Assembly (NCBI RefSeq): GCF_000485595.1
Contig: NW_014578066.1
Location: 64,866-112,448 of the forward strand
From: Priapulus caudatus
Lineage: Eukaryota > Priapulida > Priapulimorpha > Priapulimorphida > Priapulidae
Direction: 5' to 3'
Length of the DNA: 47,583 nucleotides
In this document: in pieces, positions 27,000 through 37,560 of the stretch
Numbering within the stretch: position 1 is the first letter of the stretch
How the letters are laid out: the number at the start of each line of letters is the position of its first letter
Notes under the pieces: model-generated
Told to the model about the DNA's origin: nothing
The model's input: only the letters and a program-made list of their open reading frames with translations
Database searches by the model: none
Position numbers and translations under genes: made by a program

Positions 27000-27716
27000 T
27001 TGTACCTATAAAGTAGTACCATCAGTATAAATACCGGTCCGCTGACGCGACGCAGACACTTCGTCTGGCGCGCGGCACCGTATCGGAGCCACTAGCGGAT
27101 AAGAACCTGTCGGAGCTGCCACGACAGAGCCTAGCTGACGTGGTGAGTCTCGACACCTGGCCCAGACGCTCCGCATGTCGGAGACCTGGCCGTACGTGCC
27201 TCGACCACGACATTGAACGGGAGATAGGCATGCACCGCTAGTCGGAGCTACGTGTCTTACCGGACATAGTCTGTCGAAGCCTAGCTAGCCGTACGTGTCG
27301 TGACCACAACTTTGCATGGGATAGGAGGCATGCACTGCTAGTCGGAGCAACCTCTCTTGCCGGGGCATTTCTATTCGTATAGTCAGTACGAGTTCTATGG
27401 CCGCTCCCGAAGTGATGTGAGATTGTGTATATTCACCAGTCTACGCCTATACGTACCTCTGCACGTTGGTTATAAAATAAATGTTTGGCTGTCGTCAGAC
27501 AAGTTAAGCATCCATGCTGTGGATTGTTTCCTTGCCTGATCACTCGTCGCATATATAAAGGACCACGCAGACGTACACGCCGGAGCCACGACACTCTCTC
27601 CGTAGTCAACACCAGTACGTTCCTCGGCTCCTTCCTAGGGTTGGCGAGCATATCCAGGAAACAAAATAAATACCCTACGTGTCTACGCGCAGGGAAATGT
27701 CTGTGTGATCACCCTG
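27000..27716 (+). repeat. Probable LTR (U3-R-U5 organisation)
   Basis: Contains a ~70-bp direct repeat, GGCATGCACxGCTAGTCGGAGC with flanks (27188-27260 and 27291-27363), TATATAAAG at 27552-27560, a start-site-like ACACTCTCTCCGTAGTC and AATAAA at 27665-27670, about 110 bases after the TATA box. It ends near the helicase repeat start. That order is typical of an LTR with U3 repeats. No internal element sequence follows, so a solo LTR is likely. Confidence 0.45.
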
Positions 27717-28275
27717 TGTGTCACTACAATAGCATAGATTAGCATTGATCTGTTTTGCGTTCGTGAGCTAGGCTATTCTTCGAATCTTTGTGTAGAAACT
27801 TGTACCCACTCGCTTGCAAAGGAGTCAGGCAAAACGTAAATTCGTTAAATACTTAAAATAGCAGAGATTAGCAATGATCTGTTTTGCGTTCGAGAGCTAG
27901 GCTATTCTCGAATCTTCGTTTTAACGAATTAAGCTATGCATTCATGGCTTAAAATAAATAGCATAGCGTCAATCTGTTTTGCGTTCGTTGAGCTAGGCTA
28001 TTCTTTGTGTACAAACTTCGTACTACTTACTCGCTTAATTTGCAAAGGAGTCAGGCAAAACGTAAACGTTTATGAACGTATATTATTAGTAGATAAGGAA
28101 TAATTATTTTATCAATCAAAACTGACGTACAGACGAGTGACTACAAAAAAAGTATCACTCGCTTGTATAGCAGTTCCTGTTATATGAACACAGACAAGAT
28201 CACGCATAGCTAGCATAGCTCAATCTGTTTTGAGTCGTTCGTGAGCTAGCTACTTTTTATAAGATATAATTAGGA
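27717..28275 (+). repeat. Leader with reiterated motifs, helicase copy B
   Basis: Same sequence as 17251-17806, with four TCTGTTTTGCGTTCG motifs; starts at TGTGTCACTACAATAGC. Indels accumulate toward the right, as in CATAGCTAGCATAGCTCAATC. Confidence 0.75.
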
Positions 28276-30058
28276 AATGAAATCAAATGATAAAAATGTG
28301 CGGTGTTAAGTACAACTGGTCTGGGCTGCAGCGAATTACTCTGAGTTTGAAGGCACCACTCTGCACAGGTGGTCAGGGATTCGTGATGGCAGGCATTCAC
28401 AGATGATTGGTAAACCTGATAAGAAATGATGTTAATTATGAAAAATGCAAAGAAAATCATTTGTCAGTTGAAGTTCTAGTGCTGGATGAAATTTCAATGC
28501 TCAGAGTCTATTAAATGTTTTGAAACGTTCGAGAAATCTGCAGAGACATCAGGAACACATCCTCAGCCTTTGGTGGCATACAGTTAATAGCACAGGTGAC
28601 TTTATCAACTACCGACCGTACCAAACCAAGAAATTGGCGACAAATGGTGACTACTGTTTTAACAGTCAGGTTTTCATTTCGACCTTTGTCCACATCATTC
28701 AACTGCAGAAAGTGTTAAGACAGACCAAACCTCAGCTGAGATTAAAGCAGTTAATGAATAAGAACTCTCACCGCACTGCTACACCAAGAAACAAACGAAG
28801 CTACTGAAGTCTTCTATCAGGACCACGATTTACACTTACAAGCCAGTTCACACTGTTGCTAGGGAAACATTGATGCAGACCTTCACAACTGTGTGACCTT
28901 ACACACGTTTAACGGCAACCGATTCTGGAGACACCAAACTGCTCAAAGATGCTAGGACACCAAAACATGTTACACTGAAGGAAGGAGCACCAGTAATTCA
29001 CGACAGCAAATTTATCGGATCAGCTTGAAAATGGCCTGCGAGGTACGGTTGAGAACATACAAGGTGACTGTCCCACTGTGAAATTTTTGCTTAAAACAAA
29101 GAAGTTCTTCACTGCCTACCTCCATCTAATTTCAAAATCTTCTGGCAAGCAGGCAAACAAAGACATGGCATGTCAAACCCAAATTCCCTTGAGGTAGCGT
29201 ATGCTTTAACGATACCAACATGCGACGACCATGGACAGCCTAGTCCTGGTGGTTATTGCAACAATCCAAATCCAGGGCAACTCGGTGTTTCAGTAAGAAG
29301 GGGAACAAACTGGCTGGTATTTGTGTTATTGGCTACAAACAGATTCATGCTCCGAAACATCCTGCTTTTGTCAAAAAATTTTACGATGAACTGAAATGCA
29401 CTGCCACTACAGCTGATAAGCAGTGTTGCTCTTTCCATATAGAAGAAACTTAAAACACCGAGAGAATATTGCCAGGAAAATCTTTTGGACTTTCCTTTTC
29501 CGAAGAGAGATCGCCTCATTGACAGCATGTTGACGGAATCAGCATCAACGTGCTCACAAACGTTTGCGATGTCAATGTTGGCGGTAGACAGCTAACAAAG
29601 CACAGCTGCCAAGCTGGCAAATACCGTATACTTGCCCACTTTCGGCCACTGAGTTGCTGGAGAACATTCATGACGGTTGGAATAATCGATGAACAGCAAA
29701 ACATCAACAGTATCTGTGACTACCTTAGGCAGATGAGCTGCAGCAGCCTGTACAGCAATATCTCACTGCCATCTGGACACAGCTATATGTGGCATTGTGG
29801 CCAAAAAGTATGCCACTGGCTGTCAATGTTGGCTTCCACACGTTCACTCAGTACTTTGTGGCGAATTCCATTCTTACCTTCAGAGCGAAGATTTCAAAAC
29901 CTGTAACTGGAACACTCATGAAAACACATATTGTTGATGATGTCCATCTGTCATGTGGCGCTAAAAGCTGTTACATATATTGGACAGCAGCTTACCGAAA
30001 AATGCACTGAGCACGTTCTACTGATCAGCAGAAAACTGATCACAGATGGTAGCATTCT
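28276..30058 (+). pseudogene. PIF1-like helicase with C-terminal extension, copy B
   Basis: The only copy that runs from the first exon through the extension. Visible pieces: TGGATGAAATTTCAATGC (Walker B codons), QVFISTFVHIIQLQKVLRQT (28520-28807), the motif VI region with PGQLGVSVRRGTNWL (29170-29394), KLAGICVIGYKQIHAPKHPA (29256-29453), LLENIHDGWNNR-type and VTGTLMKTHIVDDVHLSCG (29789-30010). At least ten frameshifts. Copy B shows that NPGQLGV follows GMTMD closely, the normal PIF1 order, and that the extension is part of the same unit. The P-loop exon is absent. Confidence 0.8.
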
Positions 30059-30335
30059 TAAATATTAGCTAAACAATAATATTAGTGTAATTAAAACTGA
30101 AATAATAGTTAAGGATTACCAAAAATGGGTCAAAGTTCCGCCACAAAAATGCCCGTAACTCGTCACAGGAATGGATTTTGTTTTATTCTGTAAACGGAGC
30201 TCTGCTTCTTGTGACTGGGGCTATCGAATAAGCTTAAAATTCCACTGTGGGTCATTTCTAAAAAAAATGACTTCTATCCCTAATTGGATGTTTTTCTTAC
30301 ATACTAATTACATTTTTTCCTATTTTTTTTCTCAG
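30059..30335 (+). other. Intron-like interval, copy B
   Basis: Counterpart of 2298-2560, ending in a TTTTTTTTCTCAG acceptor at 30323-30335. Non-coding. Confidence 0.45.
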
Positions 30336-30559
30336 GGTAAAATGCCTCCAAAGAAGCAACAGGTACATTCAGTGTGGAACTTGGTGTAGGAGAAAGTATC
30401 TTCAGGAAAATTACGAGATGCTAGCCAAATGCTACGACAGAACTGAAATGTGCTACATGTCTTCTTGTCAAAGCCGCAGCGACAGAACACAGAGCGCTAC
30501 ATCGTATATAGTTAACCCGAATTTACCTGACTCCACTCTCACCTATATGATGAAATAAA
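30336..30559 (+). CDS. Predicted terminal exon after the helicase, copy B
   Basis: Starts GKMPPKKQQ after the acceptor. Further on, one frame reads EMLAKCYDRTEMCYMSSCQS, then SDRTQSATSYIVNPNLPD and ends MMK-stop at 30556-30558. The stop overlaps the AATAAA at 30554-30559. One or two base losses in the middle (about 30360-30395) separate the start frame from the end frame. The tight stop/poly(A) overlap and the shared acceptor suggest a real 3' exon. Protein not recognised. Confidence 0.45.
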
Positions 30560-31260
30560 CGATATTTCATTTCAGTATTACTCACTTTGTTTGCACTTTC
30601 TTATTTGATGATGCAGCCAAAATAAACGTCGTGTAATTTCATTATGAATTTCCGTATATATACTGTTAATACGATATGGATGAACCAATGACCCAACAAT
30701 GGACCTGCAGTATGCAAAAAATGCAAGTAAATTTTCGGACAAGTAAACGATTGCTTCTTGTTGCCCACAGGACAACCAGATATGAAAATAAGTGTCGAGG
30801 GCTGCATCATCACATTAACTGTCCATAGACGCTAATAAGGAACCATGCCTTCCTTGTAGCCAGCAGTGATTTGTAGAAGCATATTTTGTAGTGGTATCGC
30901 GACTCATTTTGCAAGATCAGGGTATAAAAGAGCCCGCACGAGACACGGGGCGTCGTCCTCACCCTCGTCTGTTCTTAGATTTACTGTGTAGTGCGCAACC
31001 TTATTTTACACTGTGTGATTGTACGTGCTTAGTGAGTAAAATAATATACCGCGTGAAGCGGCAGTTGTGAACTACATTCCCTCTCTTCTAATTTTATTCC
31101 TGTTTTATACACACTTACACGGCGCATATAGCACAAAGCTGTAGCGCACAGTTGTCTGGCAGCAGAATTTATCCAGCAACTACAATATCTTACTCCAAGC
31201 AAAGTAACCATGCAGTTCCAGTAAACAACATCCGCTAGCTAATCAAATAATTGGAAAACC
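30560..31260 (+). promoter_or_regulatory. TATA-containing LTR-like region, copy B
   Basis: Counterpart of 2784-3480 with TATAAAAG at 30923-30930. Conserved better than the coding sequences on either side. Confidence 0.4.
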
Positions 31261-32050
31261 CATGATTGCAGTTTTATTGTTATAAAGGTAAATTATAAGG
31301 TTATAAGGTTATAAAAGGTTATAAACGTTGCAACCAATATTAATGGATGGAAAAGAGAAGAAAAAAAGGCCTAATAGTGAGAATTACTCAGAATCCGCAC
31401 ATAATTAAGTTTGTTTTTTTAATTAAAATAATATTGCATGTCAATGTTTCAGGTATGTTCCCCACATACCAGAACGACTGCGCAAGACACACAAAGCATT
31501 TAAAACGATAGCTGCACACAACAACTGCATGTATGCAAGTCTGTCGATGTGCCTGTGGGGCCATCAGGAAGTTTTTTTCTGAGATTGGCCGGCATGGTCA
31601 GTGGTGCTGCCCAAGTTGAAGAACACGTGGCAAAGGTAAATTAAGCAAATTTTAATTTCTTATTTAACATGTATGAAGAAATATGTTCTTTCTAAGTACT
31701 TTAATGGCATTGTTCCCATGTCATTGACTATAAGCAATTTTAGATGTTAATTACCTGTTTTGCATCAGGTGTTGGAACAACACACGACAACGGAAGATAT
31801 TAGGCTCTGGCGTTTGAAGCACAACAGAGTGGTGATTGGAGGGCCTCAATTTTGAGACTCGAGTCCAGAGTCCTGATACGCACGTTACCAAGAGGAAGAG
31901 CATTGCAAAAACTGCACGCAACAGCGACTGCTGGTATCTTACTTTTTACAATCAACAGCTATGTAGTGCTTAGTGAATATTTGTTGACCATGTTGACGTA
32001 ATAATATGAGTAGATAATAACACAGGAGTTAAATTAGGATTTTCATGCGT
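31261..32050 (+). other. Leader region upstream of gag, copy B
   Basis: Counterpart of 3481-4710, shorter and AT-richer. It contains the simple repeat AAGGTTATAAGGTTATAAAAGG (about 31297-31318). No counterpart of the 215-bp GC insert of copy A: AATAATATGAG is joined directly to TAGATAATAACACAG near 32003-32020. Confidence 0.6.
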
Positions 32051-32070
32051 TTTTACCAAATTATACAACG

Positions 32071-32760
32071 ATGCAAGTTTACACGTTCTTGGGCTCGTTC
32101 TGTACCTTAATTATTTACCACTTATTATGGCCAATGATCACATCGGACGATTCGAAGGGACTCGACAGTTTCAGCATCTTCCTGGTGGAATGCCAATATG
32201 CGATCCAAAGCCTGAGCGAGGAAAGGGTGTTCGAGTATCCAGAGAACGTAAACTCCTCGTCCAGAAACTACCGTTCTTCATGCTCGACCGTTGGAGAACT
32301 CTGGCACACGATCGCAGAGAGAAGGGCTACTACGCAACGTTCTTGTCTTCTTACGACTTTGTCGCCTTCGTCAAGAAAGAAGCCCGGAAAGAGAATGACC
32401 TAGTGTTTGGCAAGCAGGATATGAGTATGAATAAGAACCAAGAAAGGACCGATGCAGGGCTGGACAGTCTCAAAGTCCGGAGCTTCAGACTGGTCTGCAG
32501 TTGCCAAGGGGATGGCAGTTAACGCCTACACCGACAACGAGCAACGCTATATCAAGAGTGCATGGCAACCAGCGAATCATTACCGAAACGGGGCAGTAGT
32601 GATGCGAAGCCTTCAACAAGAGAGTCGAGAGATTCTACAATGCAGGAGGAGGAGAAGCACATGGTCGAAGAAGAGCGCAGCTACGAGCGAAACAAGCGGC
32701 GATGCTGTATCATGCTTGTTTTGCGAAGGACACCATCTCATCGATGACTGGTAGGAAGTT
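32071..32760 (+). pseudogene. gag: BEL/Pao Gag with zinc knuckle, copy B
   Basis: ORF 32071-32403 carries LDSFSIFLVECQYAIQSLSE and ORF 32127-32522 carries QKLPFFMLDRWRTLAHDRRE and FVAFVKKEARKENDLVFGKQ, so the true frame shifts once near 32270. The zinc knuckle is at 32713-32752, with an extra G just before its last cysteine codon. This is the best-read Gag core of the window. The N-terminal start is uncertain: no long frame extends upstream of about 32071. Confidence 0.8.
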
Positions 32761-33625
32761 TAGAGGAGCTTCACTGCCGAAGAAGACAACAAGTGGCCGC
32801 CTTGATCCAGGTCGCGAAGATGGGCTTCTGAAGGTTGGCGGTCGTTCCAAACGATCGAACGTGCCCAAGCTGCCAAACATTCAGGTGATCGTTCCGAAGG
32901 AGTCACACGTCGCTGGCCTCATCCTCAGGCAGGTGCATATGGAAGTTGGGAACGAGCGAAGAATCATAGTTAGCGAGGCTGCACGAACGATACTGTATAG
33001 CCAGCGCCAAAACTAACATGATACGCAAACTGGTCGGGCATTGTGTTCATTGCAGACGCAGGAAGGGAAAGCGTGGAGACGAAAATGGCCGACGCTGCAA
33101 CAGATCGGATTACCTGAACAGCCGCCGTTCAGCACGCGGGCGAGTCGGGGTTGACTACTTTAGAAATCTTTGAAGTCAAGCGAGAAAGGAGATATAGAGA
33201 AGAGAGATACGGTGAAGACCTAGGTTTACATGCCTCACAACGCGAGCCATACACATCGAAGTGTCACACTCTCTTGATACGGGATCCTAAACATAATGCT
33301 ATGAGGAAATTAATCGCACCACAGAGGCCAAGTTGTCAAAATGAGGTCGAATAAATGGCAACGCAATTTCGTGTGTGCAAAAAAAGAGCTGAAGGAATGC
33401 GTTAATGGATGGAACAAGGAGCAGATACACAACACGATGCTGCAGTTGTACGTCGACTGGGAGTTCAACGCCGCCAGCTAGTGGTCACCGCAGAGTATGG
33501 AACGTTTTGATACGTTCATCAGGAAGGTTCTGCAGAGTACGCTCAGAGAACAGCGATGGAGAAAATGCCCCAGGATGGGACCTGACTTTAACGGTCCAAT
33601 TCAAACCTCAAAGCTCAACCTTTAG
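32761..33625 (+). pseudogene. BEL/Pao integrase fused to Gag, copy B
   Basis: Same fusion as copies A and C. Pieces in several frames: EDGLLKVGGRSKRSNVPKL, VIVPKESHVAGLILRQVHME (32702-33016), then CVHCRRR-, GVDYF- and LIRDP-region words. The longest frame is 104 codons; indels are more frequent than in copy C. The integrase ends at the same point as the other copies, near 33623. Confidence 0.75.
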
Positions 33626-33688
33626 CCAATACTCTCGTCTATTCTAATAAACGTAACCAGTGAATAAGCGTACCGACTGTGTATTTCA

Positions 33689-33722
33689 ACATCGGATCAA
33701 TGTCTAGACATTGGTCCGATGT
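33689..33722. repeat. 34-bp palindrome, copy B
   Basis: Identical in sequence to 6374-6407. Lies 65 bases after the integrase end. Confidence 0.9.
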
Positions 33723-33879
33723 CCATCTGACATCGAAATTTTGACAAAGATTTGTAAAAAAACGGAAGCATAACGTACACTTGTTTTGAGTCACGAGAGT
33801 ATTATGGCGCGAAGCGCCGAAAATTTGGTATTTTTATAAGAAAAAAAACGCATATTTTACATATCAACATCTATGACAG

Positions 33880-34012
33880 ACCTCATATCAGATATCATCA
33901 ATTTTTTTCTCATATCAGATATCAGATATATCATATCAGATATCACTAAATTTTTACCCTCATATCAGATATCATTTATTGATTTTGGGGCCCATATCAG
34001 ATATCACTAAAC
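33880..34012. repeat. TATCAGATA cluster, copy B (undisturbed)
   Basis: Five copies of CATATCAGATATCA within about 125 bases (near 33886, 33912, 33935, 33961 and 33991), separated by AT-rich spacers. Each core TATCAGATA is an inverted pair TATC/GATA with a single central base. No G-rich block here. Confidence 0.85.
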
Positions 34013-34484
34013 CATGTCACCCACCCCAATACCAATTTATTTCACAACTGGACTAAATAAATTTGGTCTGTCATCCCTAATTCAGGGCTAGGTTGGTCCC
34101 GACTGCTCTACATGACTTACAAATGCGCGAGACGGACGAGGCAGTTTAGCCGCAGCGCCACCTTGTTCCTCATCTAGACTGCGCTTCATTTCAGAGATAT
34201 TTCCCAAGAACCCGAAAAACCACGGAAACCAAGCAAAATATAGGAGATTGCTCAGTTCCACCATAGGTTCCACAAACCGCCAAACCGGAAATGGACATCG
34301 CCCCTGGCGCGCCCCCTGGCGATCTTCAAGGATTTGGATTTGTATCTGCTCGCCAGGGCGGCGCACGAGCACAATCAAATTCAAATCGTTGCTTAGGTAC
34401 CACCTAAGGATTTGAACAGAGACAAGATGGTGAGAACATTCAAAGCGAACCAACATGGAGAACGTTAGTTTGGCAACCATATCA
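34013..34484. repeat. Conserved non-coding segment, copy B, including GC hairpin
   Basis: Counterpart of 8051-8560. The inverted repeat at 34309-34364 has left arm GCGCCCCCTGGCGA, right arm TCGCCAGGGCGGCGC and a loop of 27 bases. The segment ends at the N gap. Confidence 0.7.
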
Positions 34485-34509
34485 NNNNNNNNNNNNNNNN
34501 NNNNNNNNN
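34485..34509. other. Assembly gap, 25 N
   Basis: Fixed-size run of N that separates copy B from an unrelated repeat block. It is a scaffold join, so the truncation of copy B here is not biological evidence. Confidence 1.
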
Positions 34510-34849
34510 CGTATCTGAAGCTGACAGAAATCAGAATTAGAGATGTTTCATTGGAATATATTTGCCATATGGACTTGTAAAGATGTCTCATGATCAGGTA
34601 GTCCTACCTGGTCTAGGTGAATTGTAGAGGTGATCCAACTTAATTATGAGGCCCAGGGTATAGCAGGATGCGCATTGCATGTTATTTCATCCATAACCAT
34701 GCTCATCCGCTCTAAATGAGGGCCTAGCGGAATGGCGTGTTAATTGAAGGGCCGTTACACCGGTCCAATCTCATCAATCAAACTGCAACTTGCAATTGGA
34801 ATCGGCACTCAAAGCCAAGGCTGAGCAACCGCCCCTCGCAGGCTGAGAC

Positions 34850-35235
34850 AACACCGAAAACCCATGAAAAACATCAAGGAACTTGATGGCCTACTAGAGA
34901 AATCGCGCCTCAGCATACGCTATTTGAACGAGCATTCGAGTGCCTCGTCATAGCAGTGGGAACCCAATAGTGCGCAAAATAATGGCCGAACGACGCAGCC
35001 AGGATTCAGGTCCTGCCCCGATCGCGGATTTAAATAAAGAAAAGACCGTACCCTAATTAAAATAAGTAACAAGATCGATGCTTGCTGCGGACTGCCAAAC
35101 TCAACATTGACAGGAAACTACATCACCTCGAACACTAACCCAGGCGCAACATTCAGATCTGCAACAAGGTACTAACACGCCCACCTAAAGGGATAAAACG
35201 GCCAGGTCAGTAATCTTAGGAGATGCAAGAAACAA
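34850..35235 (+). pseudogene. Coiled-coil ORF, copy 2
   Basis: Nucleotide counterpart of 23330-23710, with no open frame over 40 codons because of about 20 indels. Recognisable by AAAGACCGTACCC, AACAAGATCGATGCTTGC and CATCACCTCGAACAC. Confidence 0.6.
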
Positions 35236-35439
35236 TATACCCCAAGAGGTGAGAACAGTGGACAGCCGAAAGGCACCGTCACAACCGGCGCCTTGATCAG
35301 CCATTATTCCAAGGCTTCTGACTTCTCTGACGTCTATGTAATGGGCTGAAGTGCACTGTGAGCAGGATGTACTGCAGCATCAACTGAGAGGCTTTAGTGA
35401 AACCTGGTTATATTGATGAGCAGATTTTTTGCTTGTGGG

Positions 35440-35650
35440 CCCAACCTGTGCTGCGCAACGCCGTAGGATGCTGGGTACTGAGGAATGCTTCAGCGACGGA
35501 GCTTTCAGGAAGGCGAAGGCAACCATGAACAATGCTTGGTCTTCAGCACGCGTAAGTCTCGCACAAAAAATACCAAACACGCTCACAGCGGCCCCAGCCT
35601 AAAAGTGTGATTGCAAAGGCTGCGTAGCCATCAGTGGACTGTTTGGTGAA
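35440..35650 (+). pseudogene. Tyrosine-recombinase-like fragment, copy 2
   Basis: Nucleotide counterpart of 23880-24090, with frame lost repeatedly. The GGAATGCTTCAGCGACGGA word is intact. Confidence 0.4.
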
Positions 35651-35782
35651 CAAGTGTCCTCTGCAACCCTGCGTTTTCTCAGCTGCAGTGGAAAGGATCC
35701 GGCTCCTTTTTGCCTAACCTTAATACGTGCCAAACAATTTCATATATTGAAAATAACAAAAGCGATCTGTTCCCTGGGAGGA

Positions 35783-35873
35783 GGGGGATGTCCAGTAGCC
35801 AGGTCGTCTCACCATTATAAGCAGACCAACTGGCAGAGCTGGGAGGCAGTTGATGCTACGAGAAATGCAGATA
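35783..35873 (+). mobile_element. Left half of the MITE-like element, second block
   Basis: GGGGGATGTCCAGTAGCCAGG through GCAGATACTTG, counterpart of 24186-24272. It is in the same place relative to the LINE remnant, so it was inherited with the block. Confidence 0.6.
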
Positions 35874-36235
35874 CTTGATTGATAAACATAGTCAAAAGCG
35901 AATCTGTTGCGAATGGAAGCTTGGACTGGTCCGTTAGGCCTTCATTCACGGCGCGAAGTATTGTCCTTTTTTAGTGATATTAGTAGTGAAATGAGTGCCA
36001 ATTACATTACAAAGATCAAGATTCGGTTTGAAAATTACCCCCTCTTCTGTCTGCTGCAAAGAGCCCGAGGGCCTCTTCACAGTTTCTGCCGGCAGACTCT
36101 GCATTTTGAATTTTTAGGTTTGTTCCAGAATTACACTATCAGTTTGCTAGCATTACCAAACCCCAGCCAGGGTTATTAAGAAACAGTTTTCAATCCAATT
36201 TTAGGCTGTAAGTTTGCTGTCAGAAAATTGATAGA
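35874..36235 (+). pseudogene. LINE (L1/Tx1-like) post-RT region, copy 2
   Basis: Counterpart of 24273-24590, in several frames (for example FSDISSEMSANYITKIKIRF in 35907-36179). Homology continues to CAGAAAATTGATAGAAG (36220-36236) and may extend further than in copy 1. Confidence 0.65.
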
Positions 36236-36980
36236 AGCCGAAAGAAGTAAATAGAGACCAAAGTAGTTTCAAGAATTATATCATGGGAGCATTCGAATGA
36301 TAAATATTCAAGTATTTTTAATGGGCAATGCAGCCGCACTACTGATTCCGAAGACTATTGTTACAAATCAATATCTGGCGGAAAATTGTTCCATGCTAAC
36401 CTAGCCAAAACAACAATACTTGATTGGTTTACCTCTATCGCGCAGTAAGAGAACTGTAGAGTCCCTAGCTAATAAGAATAGACCTAAATCTGTCTGGGAG
36501 AGACGTGTTTCAGACATCAGTTTGTAGCATAATAACTATCCAAATATTTGCTGTAGTTTAAAAAGGAATATATGATGGAATGAATGACAATATTATTAGT
36601 CAGCGGTTGCCTGTTCAAACTTATCAACATTGGAAAAACAGAATTCAAGTATATCAATGACCCTAATCTCGGTTCCGACAAATTTGCTGCTCTCAGCAAC
36701 ATTTCAAAAAGATAATTCAAGCTTTAACGTTTCTTTTTATTGAATATTTTGGGCATACATTAGTCCTGTCAAAAAATACCATATCAAAATGCGCAAAAAC
36801 TGAATGGCCCAACTACCCTCGCATCCTGAATTTATTTTGCCTTTTATAACCAAAGGCGGTTTTTTAATTGTTACCAAATATAGAGAAATGTTGGGCACGA
36901 GCAATTTATGATACATTTATTTCCCAAATACCCCTCGGTTCAAAAGTCGCTCCATCAAGTGGCAAATACCTGCTTTAGCA
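36236..36980. other. AT-rich stretch, possible LINE tail
   Basis: No frame over 70 codons. Words such as GGCGGAAAATTGTTCCATGC and WKNRIQVYQ-type codons near 36630-36660 would fit the weakly conserved C-terminal part of an L1/Tx1 ORF2, but I cannot align it convincingly. Confidence 0.3.
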
Positions 36981-37560
36981 ATTAAATCCAGGATCCATTG
37001 AGTGGAATAACAGTTACCGGCTCGCTTACAACATACTGTTGCGGAGTCAACGGCGCAGCACAGAGAGTGATCTGGGTATCATCAGAGGGAGGCAAATATC
37101 CACTCCGCAAATTGAAGTCTACCTGTATACGATGCACAGTAAAGGCTGCTAGACATCTTTCGCAAGGTATATTGAAGCATGTTTTTACGCACAGAAATGT
37201 CAGGCCGCCCTGACACAGCCGCTCCTTCAGTCTCAAGGTCAGTATCGGAGGTCATCATGCGTAGACCCGACAGAGTATCAGTGATTTGACTTGGTCGCAG
37301 GTTTTCAAGAAGGGCCTAAACGTCGCTTATATCCTAGCTGGCTCTTGTCCTGCTTACTTTTGAGCCATCACAATCCAGCGGCTGGGGAGAAGACACTTCT
37401 CAACTGTCGAAGACAGATCGCCAAAAAGTTTTTCATTGCTACCGATAATATCGGGATCGCATCCATTTGGTCAGCTGTTACGCGGAAAAAAAGAAAAAGT
37501 TTTTGTCGGTGTTCCGCGACTACTTGTGGGAGTCCCAACTCTGCTGGCTGGATGTAAGCG
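36981..37560. other. Unique sequence with short frames on both strands
   Basis: Plus frames 36998-37213 and 37291-37557 and a minus frame 36982-37236 (84 aa) overlap with comparable quality. None shows a motif, and none has splice signals that would settle the strand. Indel noise is low compared with copies A-C. Confidence 0.3.

Larger units (their letters stand above)
34510..36235 (+). repeat. Composite repeat block, second copy (indel-rich)
   Basis: Counterpart of 23085-24590, starting ATTAGAGATGTTT at 34537. Single extra bases, often G or C, recur every 10-20 bases (for example GGGATAAAACGGCCAGG against GGGATAAAACGCCAGG). Just before it, TCTGAAGCTGACAGAAATCAG resembles the inner end of the 20205-20854 arm. 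Confidence 0.75.
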
